Positions 54,678 through 64,000 of a stretch of DNA of 64,000 nucleotides are shown one piece after another; the stretch's first letter is position 1; each line of letters opens with the position of its first letter. The translations under genes were made by a program, and so were the position numbers. Under the pieces are notes generated by a model. It was not told the DNA's origin. It did not search any database and worked only from the letters and a program-made list of their open reading frames with translations. The DNA is taken from positions 2,914,001-2,978,000 of the forward strand of contig NZ_CP010817.1 of the NCBI RefSeq assembly GCF_000833025.1. The letters are read 5' to 3'. The DNA comes from Myroides profundi. GTDB lineage: Bacteria; Bacteroidota; Bacteroidia; Flavobacteriales; Flavobacteriaceae.

Positions 54678-54966
54678 AACTTTTAATTTATCTATACCAT
54701 TGATAATGGAATTATTAGCAATCTAAAATTACAGTTGTAAATATTTGTTATTTTATACTATTCTGTAATTCAATGAGCGAAAAAAACAAAAACCATACCA
54801 TAAATAAATTCTCAATTATAATATATGAAATCAACTATTACATAATTACTTATTATTTGCACTAACTTTACAATAGAAAATCACCTTAAAACCATAAAAA
54901 ATACACAACATCATTAATTTTAAAAATTCAAATAAAACAACATCTATATTGCTCTCAAAAAATCAT
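54678..54966. other. Promoter region of fibre gene 2
   Basis: About 290 bp of AT-rich DNA between the terminator of the upstream lectin-like gene and the fibre gene start. A promoter should be here. TAATTTTA on the minus strand (around 54730) is one base off TAnnTTTG, with no clear TTG at the right distance. I see no gene. Confidence 0.4.
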
Positions 54967-55003
54967 AAAAAAAGGGAAACTAGAACTTAGTTTCCCTTTT
55001 TTT
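54967..55003 (-). terminator. Strong terminator after lectin-like gene 1
   Basis: A perfect 16-bp stem (A7-GGGAAACTA with TAGTTTCCC-T7) and 5-base loop lies 16 bases past the stop at 55020. It separates the two cassettes into independent transcripts. Confidence 0.9.
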
Positions 55004-55019
55004 AAATATTGTAAACCTT

Positions 55020-56510
55020 TTATTTAACTCTTACTTTAATTGGTTGATTAGGATTAAAAAATATATTACACCCATCCACTTTAACAGTTAACTTTGTAGG
55101 TCGAGAACGATAAGCTTCCTCTCCAAATGGTCCTGGTCCATAAGTTCCATTACTAAACCCCTTTGCAGAAAAGTAAATAGAATATTCTCCTTTCTCTAAG
55201 TTCTCCGTAGCTGTAAAAGTTACCTTTCCCTTAGATGAATCATACTCCCATACGCCAACACCATTGTCTGTATACTTAAAATTATTATTCGAATTTAAAG
55301 CATAACCATCTTCATTTTCAAATCGAAAACTATTAAAGTCTATCATTTCTTCATCATTTCCTCTAAATGGATCTATAACTGGGCCTGAATAAAATGTTGA
55401 CTCAGAATAAGGATCAAAATGAACTGTTTTCCCTTTAGTACCTCCTACACACATATTTTTCAATAAGTCTATCATCTCTGGCTCAAAAGGAAGACTCACT
55501 CTAACATTTTTAACTAAATGTTTCTCATAAGCACCTCCGGTAGCTGCTGCAAAGCCTATCTTAAAGTTATTAGGTATTTTAGTCTTAAAATCATATAGGT
55601 TCCCCTCCTGATCTTTTGTTTTAAACTCGTTAGGATAGAAAAAACGTTCTACAACTCTTCCTTCATTTATATACTCTGTAACCCATACTTCTACATAACT
55701 CCCTTTCTTATTTTCCTCTGGATAAACAATGACTTTAACTTTGTTATAATTAATATTCCCTCTACTATCAAATCCAGTATACATTTCAAATTTTGTAAAA
55801 AATTGTTCATCATGATAGTCATATTCTCCTGTATCGTATTTTAGCTTTGCTCTATTTGTGTTGGCTTTATAGTTAGCATTTATTGTATATAATACGGGAT
55901 ACCCTTTATATCTATCATTTCCAAACTGGCCTCCACGAACAGTAACATGGCTTCCAGACTCAGGCCAATCATACTTAGCAATTCCTTCTTTTTTTTCATA
56001 AGCCGCAACTGACCTTGCTTTAAAATCTCCATACACATCCAATCCAACAGCTAAATATCCACCGTTCAATCCTGGAGTATAATTACCATCAATAATATTT
56101 CTATATGTATATCCTAAGCTAGCTCCATGTCCTCCAATCTCAAAATCTTTAGTGCTGTCGTATAAGAACATAGTCATACCATCTCCATATCTTCCAATAT
56201 ACTTTTCTCCATCAATCATTGCGTAAGTAAACTCTACTATAATACCAAATTCAGAAGTAAACGGAATAGCATCTAAAGCAAAACCACTGAATTCTTGTGT
56301 TTTCCCATCAGAAGTTTTGAAAGTTAACGCTAAACCATCTTTTGAATAACGTTCTGATTTCTCAAATATACCATCACCAAAATACTCAGTAATCTCATCT
56401 GGTTTTTCAGTCCCTGTTAAGTCTAAAAAATAAGGAAAAGTTCTTGCTTGTTGTGCCCAAGTAAAACTTGTTAATAAACACGCTATTATTATTGCTATCT
56501 TATTATTCAT
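55020..56510 (-). CDS. Secreted L-type-lectin-like protein, cassette 1
   Basis: The 496-residue protein has a signal peptide (IAIIIACLLTSFTWAQ) and the same plan as the product of 45591-47069: LDLTGTEKPDEITEYF, SERYSKDGLALTF, EFSGFALDAIPF, YGDGMTMFLYDSTKDF (the L-type lectin hallmark), and GLNGGYLAVGLDVYGDF. A C-terminal domain with two Cys follows (KNMCVGG and VDGCNIF). The two paralogues are clearly diverged outside these motifs, so the duplication is old. It starts 74 bases after the giant gene, with a terminator-like hairpin between them. Sugar binding is inferred. Confidence 0.65.
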   Translation of the reverse strand: MNNKIAIIIACLLTSFTWAQQARTFPYFLDLTGTEKPDEITEYFGDGIFEKSERYSKDGLALTFKTSDGKTQEFSGFALDAIPFTSEFGIIVEFTYAMIDGEKYIGRYGDGMTMFLYDSTKDFEIGGHGASLGYTYRNIIDGNYTPGLNGGYLAVGLDVYGDFKARSVAAYEKKEGIAKYDWPESGSHVTVRGGQFGNDRYKGYPVLYTINANYKANTNRAKLKYDTGEYDYHDEQFFTKFEMYTGFDSRGNINYNKVKVIVYPEENKKGSYVEVWVTEYINEGRVVERFFYPNEFKTKDQEGNLYDFKTKIPNNFKIGFAAATGGAYEKHLVKNVRVSLPFEPEMIDLLKNMCVGGTKGKTVHFDPYSESTFYSGPVIDPFRGNDEEMIDFNSFRFENEDGYALNSNNNFKYTDNGVGVWEYDSSKGKVTFTATENLEKGEYSIYFSAKGFSNGTYGPGPFGEEAYRSRPTKLTVKVDGCNIFFNPNQPIKVRVK

Positions 56511-56542
56511 CTTCTCATACTAATTATTAAAATTATATAAAA

Positions 56543-56570
56543 GCCTATTTTACCTTTAGATAAAATAGGC
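56543..56570 (-). terminator. Terminator-like hairpin between fibre gene 1 and lectin-like gene 1
   Basis: GCCTATTTTA and TAAAATAGGC form a perfect 10-bp stem with an 8-base loop, followed in the minus direction by TTTTATATAATTTT. It may let only part of the transcripts reach the lectin-like gene. Confidence 0.65.
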
Positions 56571-56584
56571 CTTTTAAAGCTTTA

Positions 56585-59500
56585 TTACTCTCTAACAGCA
56601 AATACAATATTAAAATACGTATTTGTACTTATCTCTGCATCTCTCTTCACTTTATACGTTAAATCACCATAATCACTAATTTCTACACTTTCAAACACCT
56701 CTTCATCATAATAAAGTACATAATAGTCTAACTCTTTATAATCTAAAACAGGTAATAAGGTATTTTGTGCATTTGAGTTCACTGCTTTTGGTCTTCCAAA
56801 TTGTTCTTTATAATACTCATACGCATCAATTGTTTTTTCTTCTCCTGGTTCTACAGTAATGTAAAAGGATGGTGCATAAAAGAATTTAGGCATTGCTACT
56901 TTACTAGCACTTCCTCCTTCTTTCCATTCTACTCCTCCATTACCATCAGACGTTAGCACATGTCCTTCAGGAGCTTGATTATTATGATAATCTAATGAGG
57001 TTAATTTTTCAACCTCAACCCCCTTATCTTTTATAACAGCTCCATATACTGCATCCCCTCTTAATTCATCAAATCCTACAACATCTTTACCTACTTTACC
57101 ATAGGTCACTGCTTTATCATCAATATGAGTTGATTTAATCGATTTACTCTTGATATCGATACTTGCTCCATTTAATACAGCATCTTTTCCACCTGTTACT
57201 TCTATTGGCCCAACTCCTGTTAGATTTGCCTTCGTTATATTCTGTCCAGTAGGAGCTTTAAATTCTACTTTTCCTCCTGAAGCAACAGTTAACACATGCC
57301 CTAGAGTTGCACTTTCAGGATTTATTTTTGTTATTGTTACTGCTCCATCTTTAATTTTACCTACTGTTACTGCATCACTTTTCAGTTTTGCCTCTGTTAT
57401 TGCATAATCTGCTATTTTAGATGTTATTACAGCATTATTAATAATTGCTCTAGTAGCAATCGAATTATTAGTCATATGCTCTTCATCAATATTACTTGGA
57501 TATATCTCTTTTCTACCTACAGCATTAGCAGCAATCTGTCCATTTTTAATTGCTTCTTTACCGATTTTACTTGTCGTAATTGTACCATCCGCAATCTTTG
57601 CATTAGTAACAGCACCATCAGCTAAATGGGTTGTGTTAATTCCGTCTGCTTTAACTGTAATGTCAGCATCGTGTAACAAGGCACCATTTCCATTATTTAC
57701 ATTAATAGAACCAGATCCTTTTAACTCACCTGTTGTAATAGCTCCTGCTGGTAATTGAAATGATACTCCTCCTTTTCCATCAGCTGTCAACACCATTCCT
57801 GGGTCAACTACTTTATCTTTTTCTTTAGAGCTTAATTTATCCGAAGTTACATTCTTTGCTGCTATTTTAGCTGTTGTAACTGCTCCATCAGCTAATTGTA
57901 ATTCTCCAACGCCTTTCTCAGCAATATTCACTGTTGCATCTCCTAATAAAGCATGCTCTTTTCCTGCTCCAGTAATTGTAATCCCTGTTCCACCTGCTAA
58001 AGATTTTCCAACCTCTGACATTGCCTCTCCTACATCTTTAAACTCTGCTCCTCCTTGACCATCAGTAGCTAATAATAGTCCTGCTCCTAATTCACTTGAA
58101 CCTATTTTATCTACAGTTACCTGTCTTGCTCCGATATGGTCAGATTTCACTCCATCTTTTGCAATAACAATATCTAAATTCTGTAAAGCAGCTTTATTAC
58201 CAGTTGTTACAGCAATGGAATTATCTCCTGAAGTAACAGCTTTCCCCTGTGTAGACGCTATTTTGTCTAGCGTTTGATATGTTGTTGCTCCTTTTCCATC
58301 TGCTGCTAAGAATGTTCCTTCTGCAAAGTTATTCTTACCATTAACTGAATTTATTTTAGCTGGAGTTACTGATTTTTCTTTAATATGATCTGTTTGAACT
58401 CCATCCTTAGCTATTTCTATTCTTGTTTCTTCTAATAAAGCCTTATTACCTTCTTTATCTATCTTAATAGATCCATTCGTTTTTAACTCAGCTCCTTTTC
58501 CTTCAAAAGCAGTCTCACTAAGTTTTACGTAAGCTACTTTCCCTTCTCCTACCGAAGTTAATACTGTATTCACAGCTGCAGTACCAGAAGATATTTTTTC
58601 TACTGTTACTGAACCTCCTGCTAATTTATCTGTTGAGATTCCTCCAGACTTAACATCAATTGAAGTTGGTGCTAACACAGCATTTTTACCTGTCGTTCCA
58701 TTGGTAAATTCAAGAGCTGTTCCAATATTAAGATCAACTCCTCCAGCTTGTACTGCTTCTTTTTCTACATAATCAAACCCACCTTTTCCATCTGTTACTA
58801 AAATATAATCAATATCTACAGGTTTTTGATTTTCAATAGAACTCAATTTATCTTTTGTTATACTATTGTTTTTTATCCCCAATGTAACATCTGCTAATAG
58901 AGAATTAACTCCATCTCCTTTAGTAATTTCAAGAATATCATCTGTAGTCAAATTACCAGCAGTATTCGTTACTATATCACCTAATTCACCCCATACTACC
59001 TCACCATCTTTTCCACTGACTAATACATATTTCTCTCCTATTCCTTCGGAAGAAATATTGTTAGCCATTACTGCTTTTTCTGCTAATTGTGTATTAGTAA
59101 TACCTCCATCAGCTATGCTTATTTTTGTATCAGCTAATAACTTATCTACTCCATTATCTACCACGATTACACCATCTGTAGATAAAGTACCTTTATTTGC
59201 TAATGTTGTAGTAGAAATAGGTTTATAAGATACTGACTGTCCATTCGCTCCTACTGTTGCAACACTACCTGCTACAGCACCACCACCGTCTAACTTACTA
59301 ACTGAAATAGACGTATCAGCAATACCAATACTAAAGTCTGCTAATACCTTCTCTACACCATTTTCAGAGACAGTAATACCGTCTGTTACACTTACTGTTC
59401 CTTTATTAGCTAAAGCAGAAGTCGTTATAGGCTGATAACTTACTGTACCATTTTTACCAACAGTAGCTACTGTACCTTCATTTGCTTTTTCTGCGTTCAA

Positions 59501-62500
59501 TTTACCTATAGTAATACTCTTACCAGCAATATTTGAATCTTGAATAGTTCCAGCAGCAATATGTCCTTGGTCTCCACCTTTGATTCCTCCTTTATTGATT
59601 TGAATAGTTGTTTTTTGAGTATCCTTTCCAAATAGAACATTCTCACCACCACTTACCAGAATAACTCCTGTTTCTCCTTCTAAATCTCTCTGAGTTGCAG
59701 AATTAACAATCTCATTTGAAGAATAGAAAGCTGCATTACCTGATCCATCTGCAGCAAGAATGTCTCCTTTTTCTGCAATTATATCTCCTTTCTTAGAACT
59801 GATCTTATCTGATGTCACAGACAAGCTTTGAAGATGTTCATTTCCTATTCCTTGACTACTTACTTTTAAATCTAATGCCTCTAATAACACTTTTGAAGTA
59901 TCCCCTGTAGCTGTTAAAGAAGAATCGAGTGTTAACATCTGTCCTGTTACTACAGCAGACATAGGTTCGTATTTTACTGTACCATCAGCTTGTACTATTG
60001 GCACAAAATCTTTCTTATCAGTACCAGCGAATAACTTATCCTCTGTAACAGCGTGATCTTTTATCTTTTCAGTAGTAACTCCTCCATTTTTAAGAGAAAT
60101 TGTCATTTCATGTAATGCAGCTTGATCCCCACCTACTACCTCAATAGCATCATCAGTAGATACTTTTTTACCTTGAGCCGCTACCACATTATAAATCTCT
60201 TCCTTAACTTTTACATCCCTAAGAATCTCTAAAATATTTTCAATAACATCATGAGCAACATCAATAGTTGCTAAAGGAGCGTCCTGTGATTTATCATAGA
60301 AATCATACTTCCCTTTACCTGCTACTTCTATTTTTAAGGTATTGGCATCAAACTTAACACCAGCTCCTATTTTATTTCCATCTTTATCTACATCTTTCTC
60401 ACTAAAATAAGTAAATGTACCATCTTGATTATCTTCCAGAATAGTCACTCTTTCTTGTGTCTGTACAATATCTTTAATGATATCACTTGAAGCATCTACC
60501 CACTCTGTTTTACCTTCAATATTAGTAACTAAAAGTTGTTTTGCATTTCCTCCTTTTATTTTCTGAGTAGTTACATTCTCATCTACAAGCTTAGACGTAG
60601 TAATCGCATTATCAGCAATACTCAACTCTACAGCTTTAAAGACAACATCAGCTACACTCGCTTTACCATCCATTAAAATCCCCTTACCTGATAAAGGAGC
60701 TTTCTGTATTTCTACTTTTTCTAATTGTTCTATTTTCTTTGTGATAGATACAATAGCTTCCTCTACATTATTGTACTCGATATTATCTCCTTCAAAGATG
60801 ATATGACTTGCACGTGTATCAATGATAGCTAAATTCTCTTTTGTAGACTTATCTTTCAATACATACACACCAGGTGTAGTTGTATCTACAGTTAATGTAT
60901 TCGCATCAAAAGTTACTCCTTTTGCCCCTGAAACAACATTTCCTTTATTATCTACTTGATCCTCATTAAAATAAGTAAATGTACCGTCTTTATTATCTCT
61001 TAATAAAGTTATTGACTCTGTATGTTTAACGATATCTTTAATCACATTCTCATTTGCATCTGCCCATCGTACATTACCTACAGCATCCGTTATTAAGATT
61101 GTTCTTAATTGTTCCCCAACCATTTTAGTAGCAGTAATGGTCTGATTTTGAATCTTATCTCCTGATACTGCATTAGTTGCTAACTTCTCATTAGTAATAC
61201 TTGAGTTATTAAGACTAAGTGTTACCTCAGTAAGTGCTGCTTGTGTTCCTCCATCTACATGAATAGCTAAATCCCCTTTTATAGCCTTACCTTGTTGTCC
61301 AACTACTTCTTTTAACGTTTTAAACGCAGCTCCACCTTCACCATTAGATGTCAGTACCTTCCCTTCTGGTTCATTTGTTCCTATTTTATCTACTGTTACT
61401 GCCTTAGGAGCTATATGTTGAGTTTGAACTCCTTTATCTGCAATATCTATTGTAGTCTCTTTTAATACTGCTTGATTTCCAGCAGGAATATTTAATGATC
61501 CATCCGATTTTAACTCAGCTCCTTTTCCAGAAAAAGCTGTTTCATTAAGTTTCACATAAGCAACTTTTCCTTGACCATCAGCGGTTAACACAGCATTTTT
61601 ATCTGCGCCTATAGAAGAAATCTTAGCAGTAGTTACTCCACCATCTTTCAATCCAATTGTCATTTCTGATAAAGCAGCCTTATCCCCACCTGTAATGGCG
61701 ATAGCATCTCCTTCAGAAACTTTCTTACCTAGACTTGCTACTACATTATAAATCTCTTCTTTTACATTTATATCTTTTAATAACTCAGTAATATTATTGA
61801 TAACAGTAGCTTGAATATCAATAATAGCTAAATCTCCATTTCCAGATTTATCTGTAAATACATATTTCCCTTTTCCATTATCTGTAATAGTCAATGTATT
61901 TGCATTAAATCGGATACCTGGAGTACCATTCGCTATATCAGTCTCATTTTGATAAGTAAATGTACCATCCTGCTTATCTGTTAATACTGTTACTCTTTCA
62001 TAAGCAGTAACAATATCTTTGATGATCGTATCTGTTCCATCAACCCATTGTGCCTTACCACCATCATTTGTAATTAATAACTGTTTAGCAGCTCCACCTT
62101 TTAATTTAGCAACAGTAACATTCTCATCAGCAATATGATCTGTTTGAACCCCTTTTTCTGCAATACCAATTTTTGTTTCTTTTAAGACTGCTTTATTGTC
62201 TAAAGGAATAGCTAACGAACCATCTGATGTCAAATTTGCTTCCGATCCTTCAAAGGCGCTTTCACTTATTTTTTTATAAGCCACATTCCCTTGTCCATCT
62301 GCAGTTAACACTGTATTTTTATCTGCTCCAATAGAAGATATCTTAACAGGTGTAATTCCTTTGTCTTTTACATTAATATTAGTTTCTACTAAAACTGCCT
62401 TTTCTCCATTACCTTGCGTAATTTCAAGTGCATTACCTACCAATAAATCTTTTCCTCCTTGTAAAACTGCTTCTTTACTCGCATAATCGAAACCTCCATG

Positions 62501-64000
62501 CCCATCTGTTACCAATATTCTGTCTTTTACAATATTAGTACCAATATTGGTATCGTCTTCTGAACTCAATTTTGCTTTCGTAATACTTTTGTCTGCAATA
62601 CTTAACTCAGCATCTGCTAGTAATGTATTAATACCAGTTCCTTTAGTTAAAGTAATAATACCATCTGTTGTTAAATTACCTGCTGTATTAGTAACAATAT
62701 CTTTTAATTCACCCCAAAAAACATTGTCTTCAGAACCACTAATTAAAACACTTTTAGCTTCAATTCCTTTTGAAGAAATCTTATCTGCAGTAACAGATAA
62801 ATTCTTTATTTTTTGATTTGTTACCGATTCATCAGCCAACTGATCTGTTCCGATTCCTCCATCTCTAATACTTAAAGTTGCTTCAGAGAATAATACTCCA
62901 GCCTTAGTATCACCCCCATCTACTTGAATAATCTTATCAGTCTTTAATGCTGCTGCTTTACCAGATACTTCCGTACTTGTCAATGATTTATAACTTACTG
63001 TACCATCCGTATTCACTGTTGCTACAAAACCTTCTTGAGTAACTCCATCAGCTACCAATTTAGCTGCTGTTACTTGTCCATTAGCAATATGATCTGCTTT
63101 AACCCCATCCTTAGCAATCTCAATATTTAAATCAGCTAATCCAGCTTGATTTCCAATAGGAATATTTAATGATCCATCAGTAGAAGTAATTGCTTTTCCT
63201 TGTGCTGCTACTATTTTATATACCTCAGCCTTTACATTAATGTCGCCAAGAATAGTTACAATAGAATTAATTACATCGCTTTCGATATCGATAGTAGCCA
63301 ATGGATTATCTGAAGACAAATCTTTAAATACATACACCCCCGGTTTACTACTATCAATAGATAATGAGTTTACATCGATATTTACACCTGCAGTATTATT
63401 CTTAACAGCCTCTTCATTAAAGTAAGTATAAATTCCTTTACCTATATTTATTAATACAGTTATGGTTTCATTACTATTAACTGCCTCTTTTATAATCTCA
63501 TCTTTTGCTTCTACCCATTCTGCCTTTCCTCCTTTGGTTACTAAAAGATACTTATCTGCACCAGGAGTAAGTTTTGTTGGTGCTACTTGGCCATCAGCTA
63601 AACCTAAAGATACATCCGCAAATACTTTTCCTTCTCCATCATCTACTGTAATACCGTCTTTTACTTTAAGCTCTCCTTTATTGGTAATATTAGTAGTCGA
63701 AAGTGATTGGTATGCAACTGAGCCATCTACATTCACAGTCGCCACTGCTCCAGGCGTTGCTCCTGTTGCATCAAGTTTACCTGCTTGAATTGTTTTATTA
63801 GCAATATCATCATTGATGATCGTCTCATTCTGGATATGCTTACTTGTAATTCCTCCTGTATTAATAGATATCTTCGTTTCTTTGCCATCTGCCCCAAAAA
63901 GAACATCTGTTCCTCCATCAATATTAATTACTGTATCCTCTCCTACCAAGTTTCCTTGCATAGCAGGCGCTACAGATTCTGTTGGTGTTTTGAAGTCAAC
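56585..64000 (-). CDS. Giant repeat-built surface fibre protein, cassette 1 (N-terminus beyond the edge)
   Basis: At least 2471 residues are visible. The frame is open to the right edge (the codons before Met 63961 read VDFKTPTESVAPA), so that Met is internal and the signal peptide lies outside. The protein is made of the same modules as the other giant protein: KQLLITNDGGKAQWVD-type segments, V-L-T-A-D-G-x-G motifs, A-V-T-x-x-K-I motifs, and larger 180-residue modules with TFTYFNE and a FxANTL strand. Here the repeats are diverged and there is no near-identical tandem array. It ends in the same 102-residue domain (MPKFFYAPSFYITV...). It belongs with the lectin-like gene 74 bases downstream. 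Confidence 0.8.
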   Translation of the reverse strand, partial: VDFKTPTESVAPAMQGNLVGEDTVINIDGGTDVLFGADGKETKISINTGGITSKHIQNETIINDDIANKTIQAGKLDATGATPGAVATVNVDGSVAYQSLSTTNITNKGELKVKDGITVDDGEGKVFADVSLGLADGQVAPTKLTPGADKYLLVTKGGKAEWVEAKDEIIKEAVNSNETITVLINIGKGIYTYFNEEAVKNNTAGVNIDVNSLSIDSSKPGVYVFKDLSSDNPLATIDIESDVINSIVTILGDINVKAEVYKIVAAQGKAITSTDGSLNIPIGNQAGLADLNIEIAKDGVKADHIANGQVTAAKLVADGVTQEGFVATVNTDGTVSYKSLTSTEVSGKAAALKTDKIIQVDGGDTKAGVLFSEATLSIRDGGIGTDQLADESVTNQKIKNLSVTADKISSKGIEAKSVLISGSEDNVFWGELKDIVTNTAGNLTTDGIITLTKGTGINTLLADAELSIADKSITKAKLSSEDDTNIGTNIVKDRILVTDGHGGFDYASKEAVLQGGKDLLVGNALEITQGNGEKAVLVETNINVKDKGITPVKISSIGADKNTVLTADGQGNVAYKKISESAFEGSEANLTSDGSLAIPLDNKAVLKETKIGIAEKGVQTDHIADENVTVAKLKGGAAKQLLITNDGGKAQWVDGTDTIIKDIVTAYERVTVLTDKQDGTFTYQNETDIANGTPGIRFNANTLTITDNGKGKYVFTDKSGNGDLAIIDIQATVINNITELLKDINVKEEIYNVVASLGKKVSEGDAIAITGGDKAALSEMTIGLKDGGVTTAKISSIGADKNAVLTADGQGKVAYVKLNETAFSGKGAELKSDGSLNIPAGNQAVLKETTIDIADKGVQTQHIAPKAVTVDKIGTNEPEGKVLTSNGEGGAAFKTLKEVVGQQGKAIKGDLAIHVDGGTQAALTEVTLSLNNSSITNEKLATNAVSGDKIQNQTITATKMVGEQLRTILITDAVGNVRWADANENVIKDIVKHTESITLLRDNKDGTFTYFNEDQVDNKGNVVSGAKGVTFDANTLTVDTTTPGVYVLKDKSTKENLAIIDTRASHIIFEGDNIEYNNVEEAIVSITKKIEQLEKVEIQKAPLSGKGILMDGKASVADVVFKAVELSIADNAITTSKLVDENVTTQKIKGGNAKQLLVTNIEGKTEWVDASSDIIKDIVQTQERVTILEDNQDGTFTYFSEKDVDKDGNKIGAGVKFDANTLKIEVAGKGKYDFYDKSQDAPLATIDVAHDVIENILEILRDVKVKEEIYNVVAAQGKKVSTDDAIEVVGGDQAALHEMTISLKNGGVTTEKIKDHAVTEDKLFAGTDKKDFVPIVQADGTVKYEPMSAVVTGQMLTLDSSLTATGDTSKVLLEALDLKVSSQGIGNEHLQSLSVTSDKISSKKGDIIAEKGDILAADGSGNAAFYSSNEIVNSATQRDLEGETGVILVSGGENVLFGKDTQKTTIQINKGGIKGGDQGHIAAGTIQDSNIAGKSITIGKLNAEKANEGTVATVGKNGTVSYQPITTSALANKGTVSVTDGITVSENGVEKVLADFSIGIADTSISVSKLDGGGAVAGSVATVGANGQSVSYKPISTTTLANKGTLSTDGVIVVDNGVDKLLADTKISIADGGITNTQLAEKAVMANNISSEGIGEKYVLVSGKDGEVVWGELGDIVTNTAGNLTTDDILEITKGDGVNSLLADVTLGIKNNSITKDKLSSIENQKPVDIDYILVTDGKGGFDYVEKEAVQAGGVDLNIGTALEFTNGTTGKNAVLAPTSIDVKSGGISTDKLAGGSVTVEKISSGTAAVNTVLTSVGEGKVAYVKLSETAFEGKGAELKTNGSIKIDKEGNKALLEETRIEIAKDGVQTDHIKEKSVTPAKINSVNGKNNFAEGTFLAADGKGATTYQTLDKIASTQGKAVTSGDNSIAVTTGNKAALQNLDIVIAKDGVKSDHIGARQVTVDKIGSSELGAGLLLATDGQGGAEFKDVGEAMSEVGKSLAGGTGITITGAGKEHALLGDATVNIAEKGVGELQLADGAVTTAKIAAKNVTSDKLSSKEKDKVVDPGMVLTADGKGGVSFQLPAGAITTGELKGSGSINVNNGNGALLHDADITVKADGINTTHLADGAVTNAKIADGTITTSKIGKEAIKNGQIAANAVGRKEIYPSNIDEEHMTNNSIATRAIINNAVITSKIADYAITEAKLKSDAVTVGKIKDGAVTITKINPESATLGHVLTVASGGKVEFKAPTGQNITKANLTGVGPIEVTGGKDAVLNGASIDIKSKSIKSTHIDDKAVTYGKVGKDVVGFDELRGDAVYGAVIKDKGVEVEKLTSLDYHNNQAPEGHVLTSDGNGGVEWKEGGSASKVAMPKFFYAPSFYITVEPGEEKTIDAYEYYKEQFGRPKAVNSNAQNTLLPVLDYKELDYYVLYYDEEVFESVEISDYGDLTYKVKRDAEISTNTYFNIVFAVRE

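Noticed and set aside
63959..63961. Start codon of the right-hand giant gene
   Set aside because: The frame stays open to the window edge with typical module sequence before this Met, and no signal peptide follows it.
45591..64000. Prophage tail-fibre region
   Set aside because: The modules resemble tail fibres, but there are no phage structural, lysis or integrase genes, and the complete proteins have signal peptides, so they are secreted host proteins.

Overview
The window looks like a chromosomal segment of a low-GC member of the Flavobacteriaceae (Bacteroidota). The support is AT-rich DNA, several promoters of the Bacteroidota form TTG-N19/22-TAnnTTTG, an RF2 gene with the standard programmed frameshift, flavobacterial families (DUF6660 next to a CzcA-TolC fusion, DUF6428 in an ars operon, DUF6787), and giant secreted proteins of a kind common in this group. 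A Myroides-like organism is my guess; nothing in the window proves the genus.

Layout. 1-6.5 kb: a TPR-type secreted protein (cut by the edge), a small lipoprotein, an SMR efflux/DUF4269 pair, a Crp-type regulator/GNAT/P-loop kinase-like cluster, a methyltransferase and a secreted zinc metallopeptidase. 6.8-10.1 kb: a degenerate small-ORF repeat, an arsenic operon (arsR, DUF6428, acr3) with two matching palindromic operators, and a RAYT (REP-associated tyrosine transposase) with REP hairpins on both sides. 10.2-18 kb: an aldehyde dehydrogenase and a divergent metal-efflux operon (DUF6660, CzcA fused to its outer-membrane channel, CzcB). 18-31 kb: mostly housekeeping genes (prmC, ribD, a YigZ-family gene, a YbgC-type thioesterase, dnaA, LMW phosphatase, RsmI-like methyltransferase, threonine aldolase, prfB, PiT phosphate transporter with its DUF47 partner). 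31-45 kb: acyl-CoA carboxylase beta, a frameshifted DUF3829 lipoprotein, a YeiH-type exporter with a LysR regulator, an Asp/Glu racemase homologue, an orphan HMA protein, an orphan Phd/YefM antitoxin, a DKNYY protein, a WYL regulator operon, a PepSY-type iron-related membrane operon and a 2OG-Fe(II) oxygenase.

45.6-64 kb is the most striking part: two tandem copies of a two-gene cassette, all on the minus strand. Each cassette is a giant repeat-built fibre-like protein (2517 aa complete; at least 2470 aa in the one cut by the right edge) followed by a secreted protein of about 495 aa with an L-type-lectin-like N-terminal half. The two fibres end in the same 102-residue C-terminal domain. The complete fibre gene also carries four tandem 543-bp units, nearly identical at DNA level, whose mosaic pattern records recombination. 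I read the cassettes as a surface fibre plus a glycan-binding partner; that function is inferred and not proven.

Other points of interest are an in-frame pair of diverged small ORFs that form a dispersed repeat, the RAYT/REP unit with REPs in opposite orientation on its two sides, the RF2 frameshift, and a 12-bp-spaced TGTACA pair in front of an antitoxin gene that has no toxin.
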